Source of the DNA: Neisseriaceae bacterium HSC-16F19
GTDB lineage: Bacteria; Pseudomonadota; Gammaproteobacteria; Burkholderiales; Neisseriaceae
Length of the DNA: 64,000 nt
NCBI RefSeq assembly: GCF_024171525.1
Contig: NZ_JALJZY010000002.1
Location: 1 to 64,000 of the forward strand
Direction: 5' to 3'
Shown here: positions 50,601 through 58,688 of the stretch, piece by piece
Layout: each line of letters begins with the position of its first letter
Position numbering within the stretch: the stretch's first letter is position 1
Program-made: the position numbers and the translations under genes
The notes under the pieces: generated by a model
The model's database searches: none
Seen by the model: the letters and a program-made list of their open reading frames with translations, nothing else
Told to the model about the DNA's origin: nothing

Positions 50601-51179
50601 ATGACACACATCAAACTCATTGTCGGCCTGGGCAATCCCGGCGCCGAATACGAAGACACCCGGCACAATGCCGGTTTCTGGCTGGTGGACGAGCTGGCCT
50701 GGCGTTGGAAAGCGCCTTTGAACGAAGAGAAAAAATTCTTCGGCCAGGTGGCGCGCGCGCGCGTGGCGGGCGGGGAAGTGTGGCTGCTCAAGCCGCAAAC
50801 CTTTATGAACCGCTCCGGTCAGGCGGTGCAGGCCTTGGCGGCGTTTTACAAAATCGCGCCGCAAGAAATCTTGGTGGTGCACGACGAATTGGACATTGCC
50901 GTGGGGCGCATCAAGTTTAAACAAGGCGGCGGCAACGGCGGCCACAACGGTTTGAAAGACATCCAGGCGCGTTTGGGCAATGCCGATTTTTACCGTTTGC
51001 GCCTAGGAATCGGCCATCCGGGCGACCGCAGCGAAGTGGTGAACTATGTGCTCAAAAAACCGCGTGCGGAAGAGCGGGAACTGATTGACGCCGCCGTGCG
51101 CCGTTCGGTGGAGCATATGGAATTGATCTTGGCGGGTGATTTTGCCGCGGCGCAAAGGCAGCTGCACAGTGCGGTGTGA
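50601..51179 (+). CDS. pth: Peptidyl-tRNA hydrolase
   Basis: Pth frees tRNA from peptidyl-tRNA that drops off ribosomes. The 192-residue protein has IVGLGNPGAEYEDTRHNAGF with the catalytic His22, the LKPQTFMNRSG block, VVHDELDI with Asp95, and GGGNGGHNGLKDI. Length and motifs match the bacterial family. It starts 9 bp after rnfH and is probably in the same transcript. Confidence 0.97.
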   Translation: MTHIKLIVGLGNPGAEYEDTRHNAGFWLVDELAWRWKAPLNEEKKFFGQVARARVAGGEVWLLKPQTFMNRSGQAVQALAAFYKIAPQEILVVHDELDIAVGRIKFKQGGGNGGHNGLKDIQARLGNADFYRLRLGIGHPGDRSEVVNYVLKKPRAEERELIDAAVRRSVEHMELILAGDFAAAQRQLHSAV

Positions 51180-51268
51180 GCGCGCGCATCTTCATACAAA
51201 CTTCATGACGGCTTCACACAGCGGTATTAATATGGACAACATCCACCCCACGGACAAGGAGCGCAAAG

Positions 51269-51949
51269 ATGAAAACCGTATTGAAAACGCTGGGTTTGTT
51301 CACGGCCTGCTTGGCGGCAGCGCCGGTATGGGCGCAGGAATACCGTGTGCAAGAGCCTTTGGTGAGCCAGGTGCTGGAGGTGAGGCAGAACCGGTTTGAA
51401 CTGCAAAGTGTTAATCCCAGAGGCAATCTGTGTCATCTGGACGGCCGTTTGCAAGGGCAGGGCAGCCGTCGGTTTTATCAAGACAATGAGGGCTGCAGCG
51501 TGGATTTTGTCTTTGGCGGCAAGGGTGTGCAGGTGAGTATTGACGATGCACATCGCCAAGCCTGCCAACAATATTGCGGCCACAATGCGTGGATGGACGG
51601 CGATTACCGCCGTTTGCCCGCTGCGTGCAGCCATCAGGCGGAACAGCGGATGGAAGCGCGTTTTCAGGCAGCCTATCGTGCCCGCCGTTTTAATGAAGCC
51701 GTAGCGATTAAAAACGGCTGGTTCAAACAGTGTGAGTCGTTTGCCTTTTTAACGACGCAGATGCGCGCCCGCAATGATTTGGCGGCGGCCTATAAAAACG
51801 CCGGCAACAAAACCGCCTGCCGCCAAGTGCTGGAACCGCTGCGTGCCGAGATGGAAGGCAGCGCCGATTTCGAACCGACGCCGCTGATGGCCGAAGACTA
51901 CGCGCGCGAATTGAAAGCTGCCCGTTTCAACTGGCAGGCTTGTCATTAA
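51269..51949 (+). CDS. Hypothetical exported protein, 226 aa
   Basis: ATG 51269 follows AAGGAG. The signal peptide MKTVLKTLGLFTACLAAAPVWA is cleaved before QEYRVQ. The mature protein has eight Cys (in NLCHLDG, NEGCSVDF, RQACQQYCGHN, AACSHQ, KQCESF, TACRQ and WQACH), which suggests disulfides in the periplasm. The C-terminal half is helical (FQAAYRARRFNEAVAIKNGW). I recognise no named family. Confidence 0.65.
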   Translation: MKTVLKTLGLFTACLAAAPVWAQEYRVQEPLVSQVLEVRQNRFELQSVNPRGNLCHLDGRLQGQGSRRFYQDNEGCSVDFVFGGKGVQVSIDDAHRQACQQYCGHNAWMDGDYRRLPAACSHQAEQRMEARFQAAYRARRFNEAVAIKNGWFKQCESFAFLTTQMRARNDLAAAYKNAGNKTACRQVLEPLRAEMEGSADFEPTPLMAEDYARELKAARFNWQACH

Positions 51950-52059
51950 ATCATGCCCAAGACACAGCCGCCCGCGATGGGGCGGCTGTTTTGCGTTACA
52001 ATTGCGCGCTTTGGAAAAGATCAACGTTTTTCAGGCAGCCTAAAAATTTAGCTGCCGTC

Positions 52060-52079
52060 ATTCCCGCGTGCGCGGAAAT
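52060..52079. repeat. Imperfect dRS3-like palindrome
   Basis: ATTCCCGCGTGCGCGGAAAT differs at one base from the dRS3 form. It lies beside a solitary GCAAAGGTC word at about 52122-52134, like the end of the 25288-25479 element. Confidence 0.55.
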
Positions 52080-52180
52080 GACGTCGGTTTTATGTTTGTG
52101 TGGGTACATCGGGTTTTGCAAAGGTCTTGACCTCTTGATTGCTTCAGGCTGCCTGAAAACCATTAATCGGATTAAAAACC

Positions 52181-53659
52181 ATGAAATACCGCGATTTACG
52201 CGAATTTATCGACGGCTTGGAGGCCGCGGGCAAGCTCAAGCGCATTGCACATCCGGTGTCGCCGCATTTGCAGATGACCGAAATTGCCGACCGCGTGCTG
52301 CGCGCCGAAGGCCCGGCTTTGCTGTTTGAAAACGCGGTGCGGCAAGACGGCAGCCGCTATGCCTATCCGGTGCTGGCCAATTTGTTCGGCACGCCGGAGC
52401 GCGTGGCCTTGGGCATGGGTGCGGACAATGTTTCCGCCCTGCGCGAAATCGGTAAGACTTTGGCCTATCTGAAAGAGCCGGAGCCGCCCAAAGGCATTAA
52501 AGACGCTTTTTCCAAGCTGCCGCTGTTGAAAGACATTTGGAGCATGGCGCCCAATGTGGTGAAAAAAGCGCCGTGTCAGGAAATCGTGCTCGAAGGCGAT
52601 GCGGTGGATTTGCACGCGCTGCCCATCCAGCATTGCTGGCCGGAAGACATTGCGCCCTTGGTGACTTGGGGTTTGACCGTGACCCGCGGGCCGCACAAAA
52701 AACGCCAGAACCTGGGCATTTACCGCCAGCAGGTGATAGCCAAAAACAAGCTGATTATGCGCTGGCTGGCGCACCGCGGTGGCGCCTTGGATTTTCAGGC
52801 GTTCAAAAAAGCGTATCCGGGGCAGCCTTATCCGGTGGCGGTGGTGTTGGGCTGTGATCCGGCCACCATTTTGGGCGCGGTCACGCCTGTGCCGGATACC
52901 TTGAGCGAATACCAGTTTGCCGGTTTGCTGCGCGGCTCGCGCACCGAGTTGGTGCAGTGCATCGGCAATGATTTGCAAGTGCCCGCGCGTGCGGAGATTG
53001 TGCTCGAAGGCGTGATCCATCCGGACGAAACCGCGTTGGAAGGCCCTTATGGGGATCACACCGGCTATTACAACGAGCAGGATTATTTCCCGGTGTTTAC
53101 CGTCGAGCGCATCACCATGCGCGAAAACCCGATTTACCACAGCACTTACACCGGCAAACCGCCCGACGAACCGGCCGTACTCGGCGTGGCGCTGAACGAA
53201 GTGTTTGTGCCGCTGCTGCAAAAGCAGTTTCCCGAAATCGTCGATTTCTATCTGCCGCCCGAGGGCTGTTCCTACCGCATGGCGGTGGTGAGCATCAAGA
53301 AGCAGTATGCCGGGCACGCCAAGCGCGTGATGATGGGCTGTTGGAGCTTTTTGCGCCAGTTTATGTACACCAAATTCATTGTGGTGGTGGACGACGATGT
53401 CGATTGCCGCGACTGGAAAGAGGTAATTTGGGCGATTACCACACGCATGGATCCGGTGCGCGATGCCGTGCTGGTGGAAAACACGCCCATTGATTATCTG
53501 GATTTCGCCAGCCCCGTTTCCGGCCTCGGCGGCAAAATGGGCTTGGACGCCACCAATAAATGGCCGGGTGAAACCCGGCGCGAATGGGGCAGGGTGATCG
53601 AACGCGACCCGGCCACCGTGGCGCAGGTGGATGCCATGTGGCGCGATTTGGGGCTGTAG
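52181..53659 (+). CDS. ubiD: 4-hydroxy-3-polyprenylbenzoate decarboxylase UbiD
   Basis: UbiD uses prenylated FMN to decarboxylate the ubiquinone precursor. The 492-residue protein begins MKYRDLREFIDGLEAAGKLKR and has family blocks VTWGLTVTRGPHKKRQNLGIYRQQ, LEGPYGDHTGYYNEQDYFPVF with the catalytic Glu region, and RVMMGCWSFLRQFMYTKFIVVVDDDVD. No ubiX (prFMN synthase) is in the window. Quinone supply ties in with qNOR and ETF-QO, both quinone-linked enzymes encoded upstream. Confidence 0.95.
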   Translation: MKYRDLREFIDGLEAAGKLKRIAHPVSPHLQMTEIADRVLRAEGPALLFENAVRQDGSRYAYPVLANLFGTPERVALGMGADNVSALREIGKTLAYLKEPEPPKGIKDAFSKLPLLKDIWSMAPNVVKKAPCQEIVLEGDAVDLHALPIQHCWPEDIAPLVTWGLTVTRGPHKKRQNLGIYRQQVIAKNKLIMRWLAHRGGALDFQAFKKAYPGQPYPVAVVLGCDPATILGAVTPVPDTLSEYQFAGLLRGSRTELVQCIGNDLQVPARAEIVLEGVIHPDETALEGPYGDHTGYYNEQDYFPVFTVERITMRENPIYHSTYTGKPPDEPAVLGVALNEVFVPLLQKQFPEIVDFYLPPEGCSYRMAVVSIKKQYAGHAKRVMMGCWSFLRQFMYTKFIVVVDDDVDCRDWKEVIWAITTRMDPVRDAVLVENTPIDYLDFASPVSGLGGKMGLDATNKWPGETRREWGRVIERDPATVAQVDAMWRDLGL

Positions 53660-53758
53660 GCAGTTTTCAGGCAGCCTGAGCTTGTGCATATTTACAGTAG
53701 GCAGTGACAGGCGTATTGTTGCGCTTTTTGATCGGTTTTGAAGAAGAGGTAACGGATT

Positions 53759-54757
53759 ATGGCAAGAGCGGTTCCCGCAGTTTTCGGTAGCGAATTTCAC
53801 GCACAGATGCCGGTATTGGCTTATGAAAACAGTGCCTGGCAGCCGGTGCGCTGGCAGTCGGCCCATGATTTGGCTTTGGCGCCCGGCGCCCATGCCCTGC
53901 ATTACGGCAGCGAGTGTTTTGAAGGCTTGAAGGCTTTCCGCCAGCAAAACGGCCGCATTGTGCTGTTCCGTCCGCAGGCCAATATCGCACGCATGCAGCA
54001 AAGCGCGCGCCTGCTCAATCTGCCGGTGCCGGAAGAGGGCGCTTTTCTGGAGGCTTTGGTGGAACTGGTGCGCCGCGCCGCCGCCGATGTGCCCGATGCC
54101 CCGGCGGCCCTGTATCTGCGCCCGACCCTCATCGGTACCGACCCGGTCATCGGCAAGGCCGGTGTGCCGTCCGACACCGCGCTGCTGTACATCCTCGCTT
54201 CTCCGGTGGGCGATTATTTCCAGGCCGGTGCGCCGATGAAGCTGCTGGTGGAAACCGAAAACATGCGCTGCGCCCCGCATATGGGGCGGGTGAAATGCGG
54301 CGGCAACTACGCCTCCGCCTTGCCGTGGGTATTGAAAGCCAAGGCCGAACACGGTGCCAACCAAGTGCTGTTCTGTCCCAATGGCGATGTACAGGAAACC
54401 GGCGCTTCCAACTTTATCCTGATTTGCGGTGACGAATTGGTGACCAAACCCCTGAGCGACGAATTCCTGCACGGTGTGACCCGCGATTCGGTGCTGCGGG
54501 TGGCGCGCGATATGGGCTATACCGTGAACGAGCGCAATTTCACCGTGGACGAATTGGCCGCCGCCGTGGCCGCAGGTGCCGAAGCCATCCTCACCGGCAC
54601 GGCTGCGGTAATCTCACCGGTAACCTCGTTTGTGATTGGTGGCCAAGAAGTGGCCGTGGCCAGCCAAGAGCGCGGCAATGCCTTGCGCAAAGCCATTACC
54701 GATATTCAATACGGTGCCGCCGCCGACCGCTACGACTGGCTGGTTCAGGTCTGCTGA
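53759..54757 (+). CDS. ilvE: Branched-chain amino acid aminotransferase
   Basis: This fold-type IV PLP enzyme makes the final step of Leu, Ile and Val synthesis. The 332-residue protein has LHYGSECFEGLKAFRQ near residue 47, the PLP lysine Lys179 in GRVKCGGNYASAL, and the cofactor/substrate loops DVQETGASNFILI and GTAAVISPVTSF. ATG 53759 follows AGAGG. A strong terminator follows at 54791-54827. Confidence 0.94.
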   Translation: MARAVPAVFGSEFHAQMPVLAYENSAWQPVRWQSAHDLALAPGAHALHYGSECFEGLKAFRQQNGRIVLFRPQANIARMQQSARLLNLPVPEEGAFLEALVELVRRAAADVPDAPAALYLRPTLIGTDPVIGKAGVPSDTALLYILASPVGDYFQAGAPMKLLVETENMRCAPHMGRVKCGGNYASALPWVLKAKAEHGANQVLFCPNGDVQETGASNFILICGDELVTKPLSDEFLHGVTRDSVLRVARDMGYTVNERNFTVDELAAAVAAGAEAILTGTAAVISPVTSFVIGGQEVAVASQERGNALRKAITDIQYGAAADRYDWLVQVC

Positions 54758-54790
54758 GCCAATAGCGCGGCTGAAAACCGCTGATAATAA

Positions 54791-54827
54791 AAAGCTGCTG
54801 AATCATGGTGATTCAGCAGCTTTTTTT
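54791..54827. terminator. Bidirectional terminator between convergent genes
   Basis: A 15-bp perfect stem AAAGCTGCTGAATCA / TGATTCAGCAGCTTT with a 3-nt loop is followed by a T run. It serves ilvE (plus) and the 165-aa membrane protein gene (minus). Confidence 0.92.
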
Positions 54828-55323
54828 ATGAGGCAGTCGGGCAGAGGGCTGCGGCAATGCGTTCACTGTATTCGGTTGGCTGCCAGTCCGGCACGCTGCC
54901 GGGAGCAGGGATATTGGCCTGCTGACGGGTTTGGCAATTGACCAACACCGGCCAGGTATGCGCGCTCATGCGGCGTTCAAAGAAATAAAGCGTGGTTTGC
55001 AACTCGTGCGGTGCGTCCGGGTGCGCCTGGGTGGTGGCGCGGTCCACGGCCACAAATTTCAATACCTGCGGCTGGTAATAAGACCAGGGTTTGTAAAACA
55101 CGGTTTGCGGAAATTCAGCCACCACCACCGCGCTTTCAGGCAGCCGTGCGCGGGTGTGTTCAAACCAGGTATATTCGCTGTGAATCTGAAACAGCAGCAT
55201 GCCCAAGCCTGCGGTGGCCGGAATAAAACTTTTGGGAATACGCTTAAACAGGGTGCGCAGCATCATCATAATGCCGGCGGCACCCAAGCCTGCGGAAATG
55301 GTGGCGATAAACTCCCAAAGCAT
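54826..55323 (-). CDS. Hypothetical membrane protein, 165 aa
   Basis: Two hydrophobic N-terminal segments (about residues 4-22 and 33-48) are followed by a soluble domain with Trp/Tyr-rich ESAVVVAEFPQTVFYKPWSYY and two Cys near the C-terminus (VNCQTR, AALCPTAS). The soluble part is probably periplasmic. I recognise no named family. A Correia-like element lies 48 bp upstream of its start. Confidence 0.6.
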   Translation of the reverse strand: MLWEFIATISAGLGAAGIMMMLRTLFKRIPKSFIPATAGLGMLLFQIHSEYTWFEHTRARLPESAVVVAEFPQTVFYKPWSYYQPQVLKFVAVDRATTQAHPDAPHELQTTLYFFERRMSAHTWPVLVNCQTRQQANIPAPGSVPDWQPTEYSERIAAALCPTAS

Positions 55324-55370
55324 GAATCAAGATCCTTCTATATCAAATCAAGGCTGCCTGAAAGGCAGGG

Positions 55371-55476
55371 TATAGTCATTTAAAATAAAAACGATACGGC
55401 GTTGCTGCGCCTTGCCGTACTACTTGTACTGTCTGCGGCTTGCTGCCTTGTCTCGTTTTTATTTTATTCGACTATA
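55371..55476. repeat. Correia-like element, copy F (106 bp)
   Basis: This short form begins TATAGTCATTTAAAATAA and ends TTATTTTATTCGACTATA. It lies between the actP stop and the start of the 165-aa membrane protein gene (both minus strand). Confidence 0.82.
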
Positions 55477-55643
55477 GGTCAGCAATCTTTGCCAAACAGC
55501 CGCAGTGTACGCCAACGGATGCCGGGCAGCTGCTTGGCAAAGAGTGATGAAGATATTTTCAGGCAGCCTTGAGGCTGTTGCTGAAAACAGGGTTTGAAAA
55601 AGGGCTCCCCCTGAGGGCAGCCCTTTTGTGGGTACGGCTAAAC

Positions 55644-57413
55644 TTAGTGGTCTACGGCTTGGCCGGCACCACGCGGGTAGCGTACGCTTTCTACCAGATC
55701 CTGTACTTCTTTGGGCGGAGGAGCACCCATGCTGGATACCACGAAGGCTACAGCGAAGTTGATCAGGGCACCGATGGCACCGAAGGACAGCGGAGAGATG
55801 CCGAACAGCCAGTTGGCAGGTACGTTCTCAAAGGTATTGGTGCCGGGGATAAAGAACCAGCCCAGATACATAAAGATGTACACGCAAGTGGATACCAGAC
55901 CTGCCAGCATGCCGGCAGTGGCACCGGTACTGTTGATGCGCTTGGAGAAAATACCCATCATCAATACCGGGAAGATGGAAGCTGCGGCAATACCGAAGGC
56001 CAGCGCCACCACTTGGGCCGCAAAGCCGGGCGGGTTAATGCCCAGATAAGTGGCCACGATAATGGCAATGGTCATGGAAGCACGGGCGGCAAACAACTCG
56101 CCTTTTTCGCTGATGTCCGGTTTCAGGGTTTTCTTGATCAAGTCATGTGAAATAGCAGAGGAGATGGCCAGCAGCAGACCGGCAGCAGTGGAGAGGGCGG
56201 CAGCCAGACCACCGGCAGCGATCAAGCCTACAACCCAGCCCGGCAGATTGGCGATTTCAGGGTTGGCCAATACCAGGATGTCGTTGTTCACGGTCAGCTC
56301 GTTGCCTTCCCAGCCGCGCTCGGTGGCGGTAGCGGCAAAGCCTTCGGACTTGTCGTTGTAGTACTGGATTTTGCCGTCGTTGTTTTTGTCTTCAAACTTC
56401 AGCAAACCGGTGGTTTCCCAAGTTTTCATCCATTCCGGACGGTTTTCGTAAGCCAGAGGCTCGGCTTGGGTACCTTGCGGATACACGGTGTCCACCAAGT
56501 TGATGCGGGCCATGGAGCCTACCGCCGGAGCGGTGGTGTACAGCAGGGCAATGAAAACCAGCGCCCAACCGGCAGAAGAACGGGCATCCGATACTTTCGG
56601 CACGGTGAAGAAGCGGATGATCACGTGTGGCAGACCGGCGGTACCGATCATCAGCGACAGGGTGAACAGGAACATGTTCAACTTGTTGGGCACGTCGGCG
56701 GTGTAAGCCGCAAAGCCCAAGTCGGTAACGATGGTATCCAGTTTTTGCAGCAGGGGCATGCCGGACTCAGTGTGGGTGCTGAACAGGCCCAAAGGCGGCA
56801 GCGGATTGCCGGTCAGGTTCAGGGAGATGAATACGGCGGGGATCGTGTAGGCAATGATCAATACGATGTATTGTGCTACCTGGGTGTAGGTAATGCCTTT
56901 CATGCCGCCCAATACCGCGTAGAACAATACCACCACGGCAGCGATGATCAGGCCGGTGGTGCTGCTCACTTCCAGGAAGCGGGAGAAGGCCACGCCGGCA
57001 CCGGTCATCTGGCCGATCACATAAGTGGTGGAGGCGATGATCAGACACATTACCGCCACCAGACGGGCGGTGCGGCTGTAGAAGCGGTCACCGATAAAGT
57101 CCGGTACGGTAAATTTGCCGAATTTACGCAGGTAGGGGGCCAAGAGCAGGGCCAGCAGTACATAACCGCCGGTCCAGCCCATCAGGTAGGCGGAAGCGCC
57201 ATAACCGCCCATGGCCAGCAAACCGGCCATGGAGATGAAGGAAGCGGCACTCATCCAGTCTGCGGCAGTGGCCATACCGTTCATCACCGGGTGTACACCG
57301 CCACCGGCCACGTAGAATTCTTTGGTCGATCCGGCACGGGCCCAAATCGCAATGCCAAAGTAAAGGGCGAACGAGGCGCCCACAAAAATCAGGTTAATCC
57401 AAAACTGGCTCAT
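55644..57413 (-). CDS. actP: Sodium:solute symporter, ActP-like (acetate/short acid uptake)
   Basis: The 589-residue SSS-family transporter has about 13 membrane helices. Family blocks include STKEFYVAGGGVHPVMNGMATAADWMSAASF near the N-terminus and AAGGLAAALSTAAGLLLAISSAISHDL in the middle. Between helices (about residues 325-385) lies a hydrophilic insert with DKNNDGKIQYY, which resembles an EF-hand-like loop. The preceding small gene encodes its DUF4212 partner 3 bp away. Acetate is the usual ActP substrate; other carboxylates are possible for this two-subunit subgroup. Confidence 0.88.
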   Translation of the reverse strand: MSQFWINLIFVGASFALYFGIAIWARAGSTKEFYVAGGGVHPVMNGMATAADWMSAASFISMAGLLAMGGYGASAYLMGWTGGYVLLALLLAPYLRKFGKFTVPDFIGDRFYSRTARLVAVMCLIIASTTYVIGQMTGAGVAFSRFLEVSSTTGLIIAAVVVLFYAVLGGMKGITYTQVAQYIVLIIAYTIPAVFISLNLTGNPLPPLGLFSTHTESGMPLLQKLDTIVTDLGFAAYTADVPNKLNMFLFTLSLMIGTAGLPHVIIRFFTVPKVSDARSSAGWALVFIALLYTTAPAVGSMARINLVDTVYPQGTQAEPLAYENRPEWMKTWETTGLLKFEDKNNDGKIQYYNDKSEGFAATATERGWEGNELTVNNDILVLANPEIANLPGWVVGLIAAGGLAAALSTAAGLLLAISSAISHDLIKKTLKPDISEKGELFAARASMTIAIIVATYLGINPPGFAAQVVALAFGIAAASIFPVLMMGIFSKRINSTGATAGMLAGLVSTCVYIFMYLGWFFIPGTNTFENVPANWLFGISPLSFGAIGALINFAVAFVVSSMGAPPPKEVQDLVESVRYPRGAGQAVDH

Positions 57414-57416
57414 GCT

Positions 57417-57680
57417 TTACTCCTCGTGAACACCGAATTCTTCATCCAGCTTATTCATTCTCCAAGAATAGAAGAAGATGATGGCGATAAAGGTGAGAAT
57501 AGAACCCTGTTGTGCAAACCAGAATCCCAAGTCGGTGCCACCCAATTGGATACTGGACAACATCGGACGCAGGATAATGCCGAAGCCGTAAGAGCACAGG
57601 GCCCAGATGACGAGGCAGGTCAAGATGATCCGAACGTTGGCACGCCAATAACCTTGGGCATCGTGCTGATGATCGCTCAT
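57417..57680 (-). CDS. DUF4212 small subunit of the symporter
   Basis: I use ATG 57680 behind AAGGAG (87 aa); the frame runs far upstream without support. The two membrane helices are about residues 15-37 and 52-74. The pattern YWRANVRIILTCLVIWALCSYGFGIIL and GFWFAQQGSILTFIAIIFFYSW is typical of the small subunit found just before SSS symporters of this subgroup. It probably forms a complex with the ActP-like protein. Confidence 0.9.
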   Translation of the reverse strand: MSDHQHDAQGYWRANVRIILTCLVIWALCSYGFGIILRPMLSSIQLGGTDLGFWFAQQGSILTFIAIIFFYSWRMNKLDEEFGVHEE

Positions 57681-58079
57681 GTGAGGTCTCCTTGTAATGT
57701 AGATACGCTTGCTGGTCCGGTACGTACTGCTTGTGTACCGGGGGTAACCCGGGCAGCTTTCTCGAGGGGCTGCCCTTGTGTCGCCGTGCGGAAGAATAGC
57801 ATAAACTTTAACCGTTGCAAGAAACTTATTTACACAAAGATACAAAGTTATTGGTGTAAAAATTCTATTTAATTAGAAATAAGTTTGGAATGTATGTCTG
57901 GCTTTCAGGCAGCCTGAAAACACGTGCCAGGCAGGCAAATCAGGCATGGCGTCATGGTCTTGTTATACTCTTACTGATAATATCTTGACAGATATTTGAT
58001 CCGCATGTTGCTAAATAACGGATTTTATATACAAGACCCCGGCACGGTTGCTGTGTCGGGGTCTTGGTGTATGCGCGGT
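57681..58079. other. Intergenic region: symporter leader and exonuclease 3' end
   Basis: The symporter leader has a GC-rich hairpin (GGGCAGC...GGCTGCCC, about 57750-57775) followed by an AT-rich promoter-like zone (57795-57890). An inverted DUS and then a terminator (58033-58065) lie on the far side. I see no ORF or RNA gene. Confidence 0.45.
58033..58065 (-). terminator. Hairpin after the exonuclease gene
   Basis: AAGACCCCGGCAC / GTGTCGGGGTCTT, a 13-bp stem with one G-T pair and a 7-nt loop, 15 bp past the stop. The T run after it is weak. Confidence 0.6.
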
Positions 58080-58688
58080 TTATTTGCGGGCTTTAATGGC
58101 CAGATACATCATGGCGGCGTTGATGGCGTCGTTAAGCGCATCGTGGCGCGGCAGGTCGGGAATCTTTAACTTATTAATCATGCTGGCCATGCGCAGGTCG
58201 ACATAATCGTTGTAAAAATTTTTCTTCACTTCCTGTTTGAAGTACAAAGACGAGACCTCAATCTGGCGGTTGGGCAGGTTGATGCCGATCATGGGCTTGA
58301 GAAATTTGTTTACCATGGCCACATCGTATTCCAGATAATAGCCCAACAGCGGCCGTCCGCCGATAAAGTGCAGCAGCTGGCGGATGGCCTCTTGTACCGG
58401 GATGCCGTCGCTCAGGTCTTTGGGGCGCAGGCCGTGTACTTTGACATTGGCTGCCTGCATCATGCCTTCGGGTTTGACCACCACATAAAAAGCCTCGCTG
58501 TTCAAAATGGTATTGCCGCGCACCTTGACCGCACCGATGGAAATAATCTCGGCTTCCGGCACTTCCAGGCTGGTGGTTTCGCAATCCAGGCTCACCATTT
58601 CGGTGGGGTGTTCGTCGTAAAGAAATTCGAATTCCGGCTCGCGCAGGTTTTTGCGGGCCAGTTTGTGGCGCAGTCGTTCGAACATCAT
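58080..58688 (-). CDS. DEDDh 3'-5' exonuclease (DnaQ-like)
   Basis: The 202-residue protein has the exonuclease motifs in order: SLDCETTSL (Asp, Glu), LLGYYLEYDVAM (Asp), and RHDALNDA (His, Asp). It is DnaQ/epsilon-like but lacks the polymerase-binding tail and has an N-terminal extension of about 30 residues (RHKLARKNLREPEFEFLYDE). Its start overlaps the end of the DUF294/CBS protein gene by 4 bp; the pairing of these two genes recurs in other proteobacteria (known from memory). The nucleic-acid substrate is unknown. Confidence 0.88.
   Translation of the reverse strand: MMFERLRHKLARKNLREPEFEFLYDEHPTEMVSLDCETTSLEVPEAEIISIGAVKVRGNTILNSEAFYVVVKPEGMMQAANVKVHGLRPKDLSDGIPVQEAIRQLLHFIGGRPLLGYYLEYDVAMVNKFLKPMIGINLPNRQIEVSSLYFKQEVKKNFYNDYVDLRMASMINKLKIPDLPRHDALNDAINAAMMYLAIKARK

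Noticed and set aside
51136..51399. Frame overlapping the start of the exported 226-aa protein
   Set aside because: It is out of frame with a well-supported signal peptide gene and has no ribosome binding site of its own.
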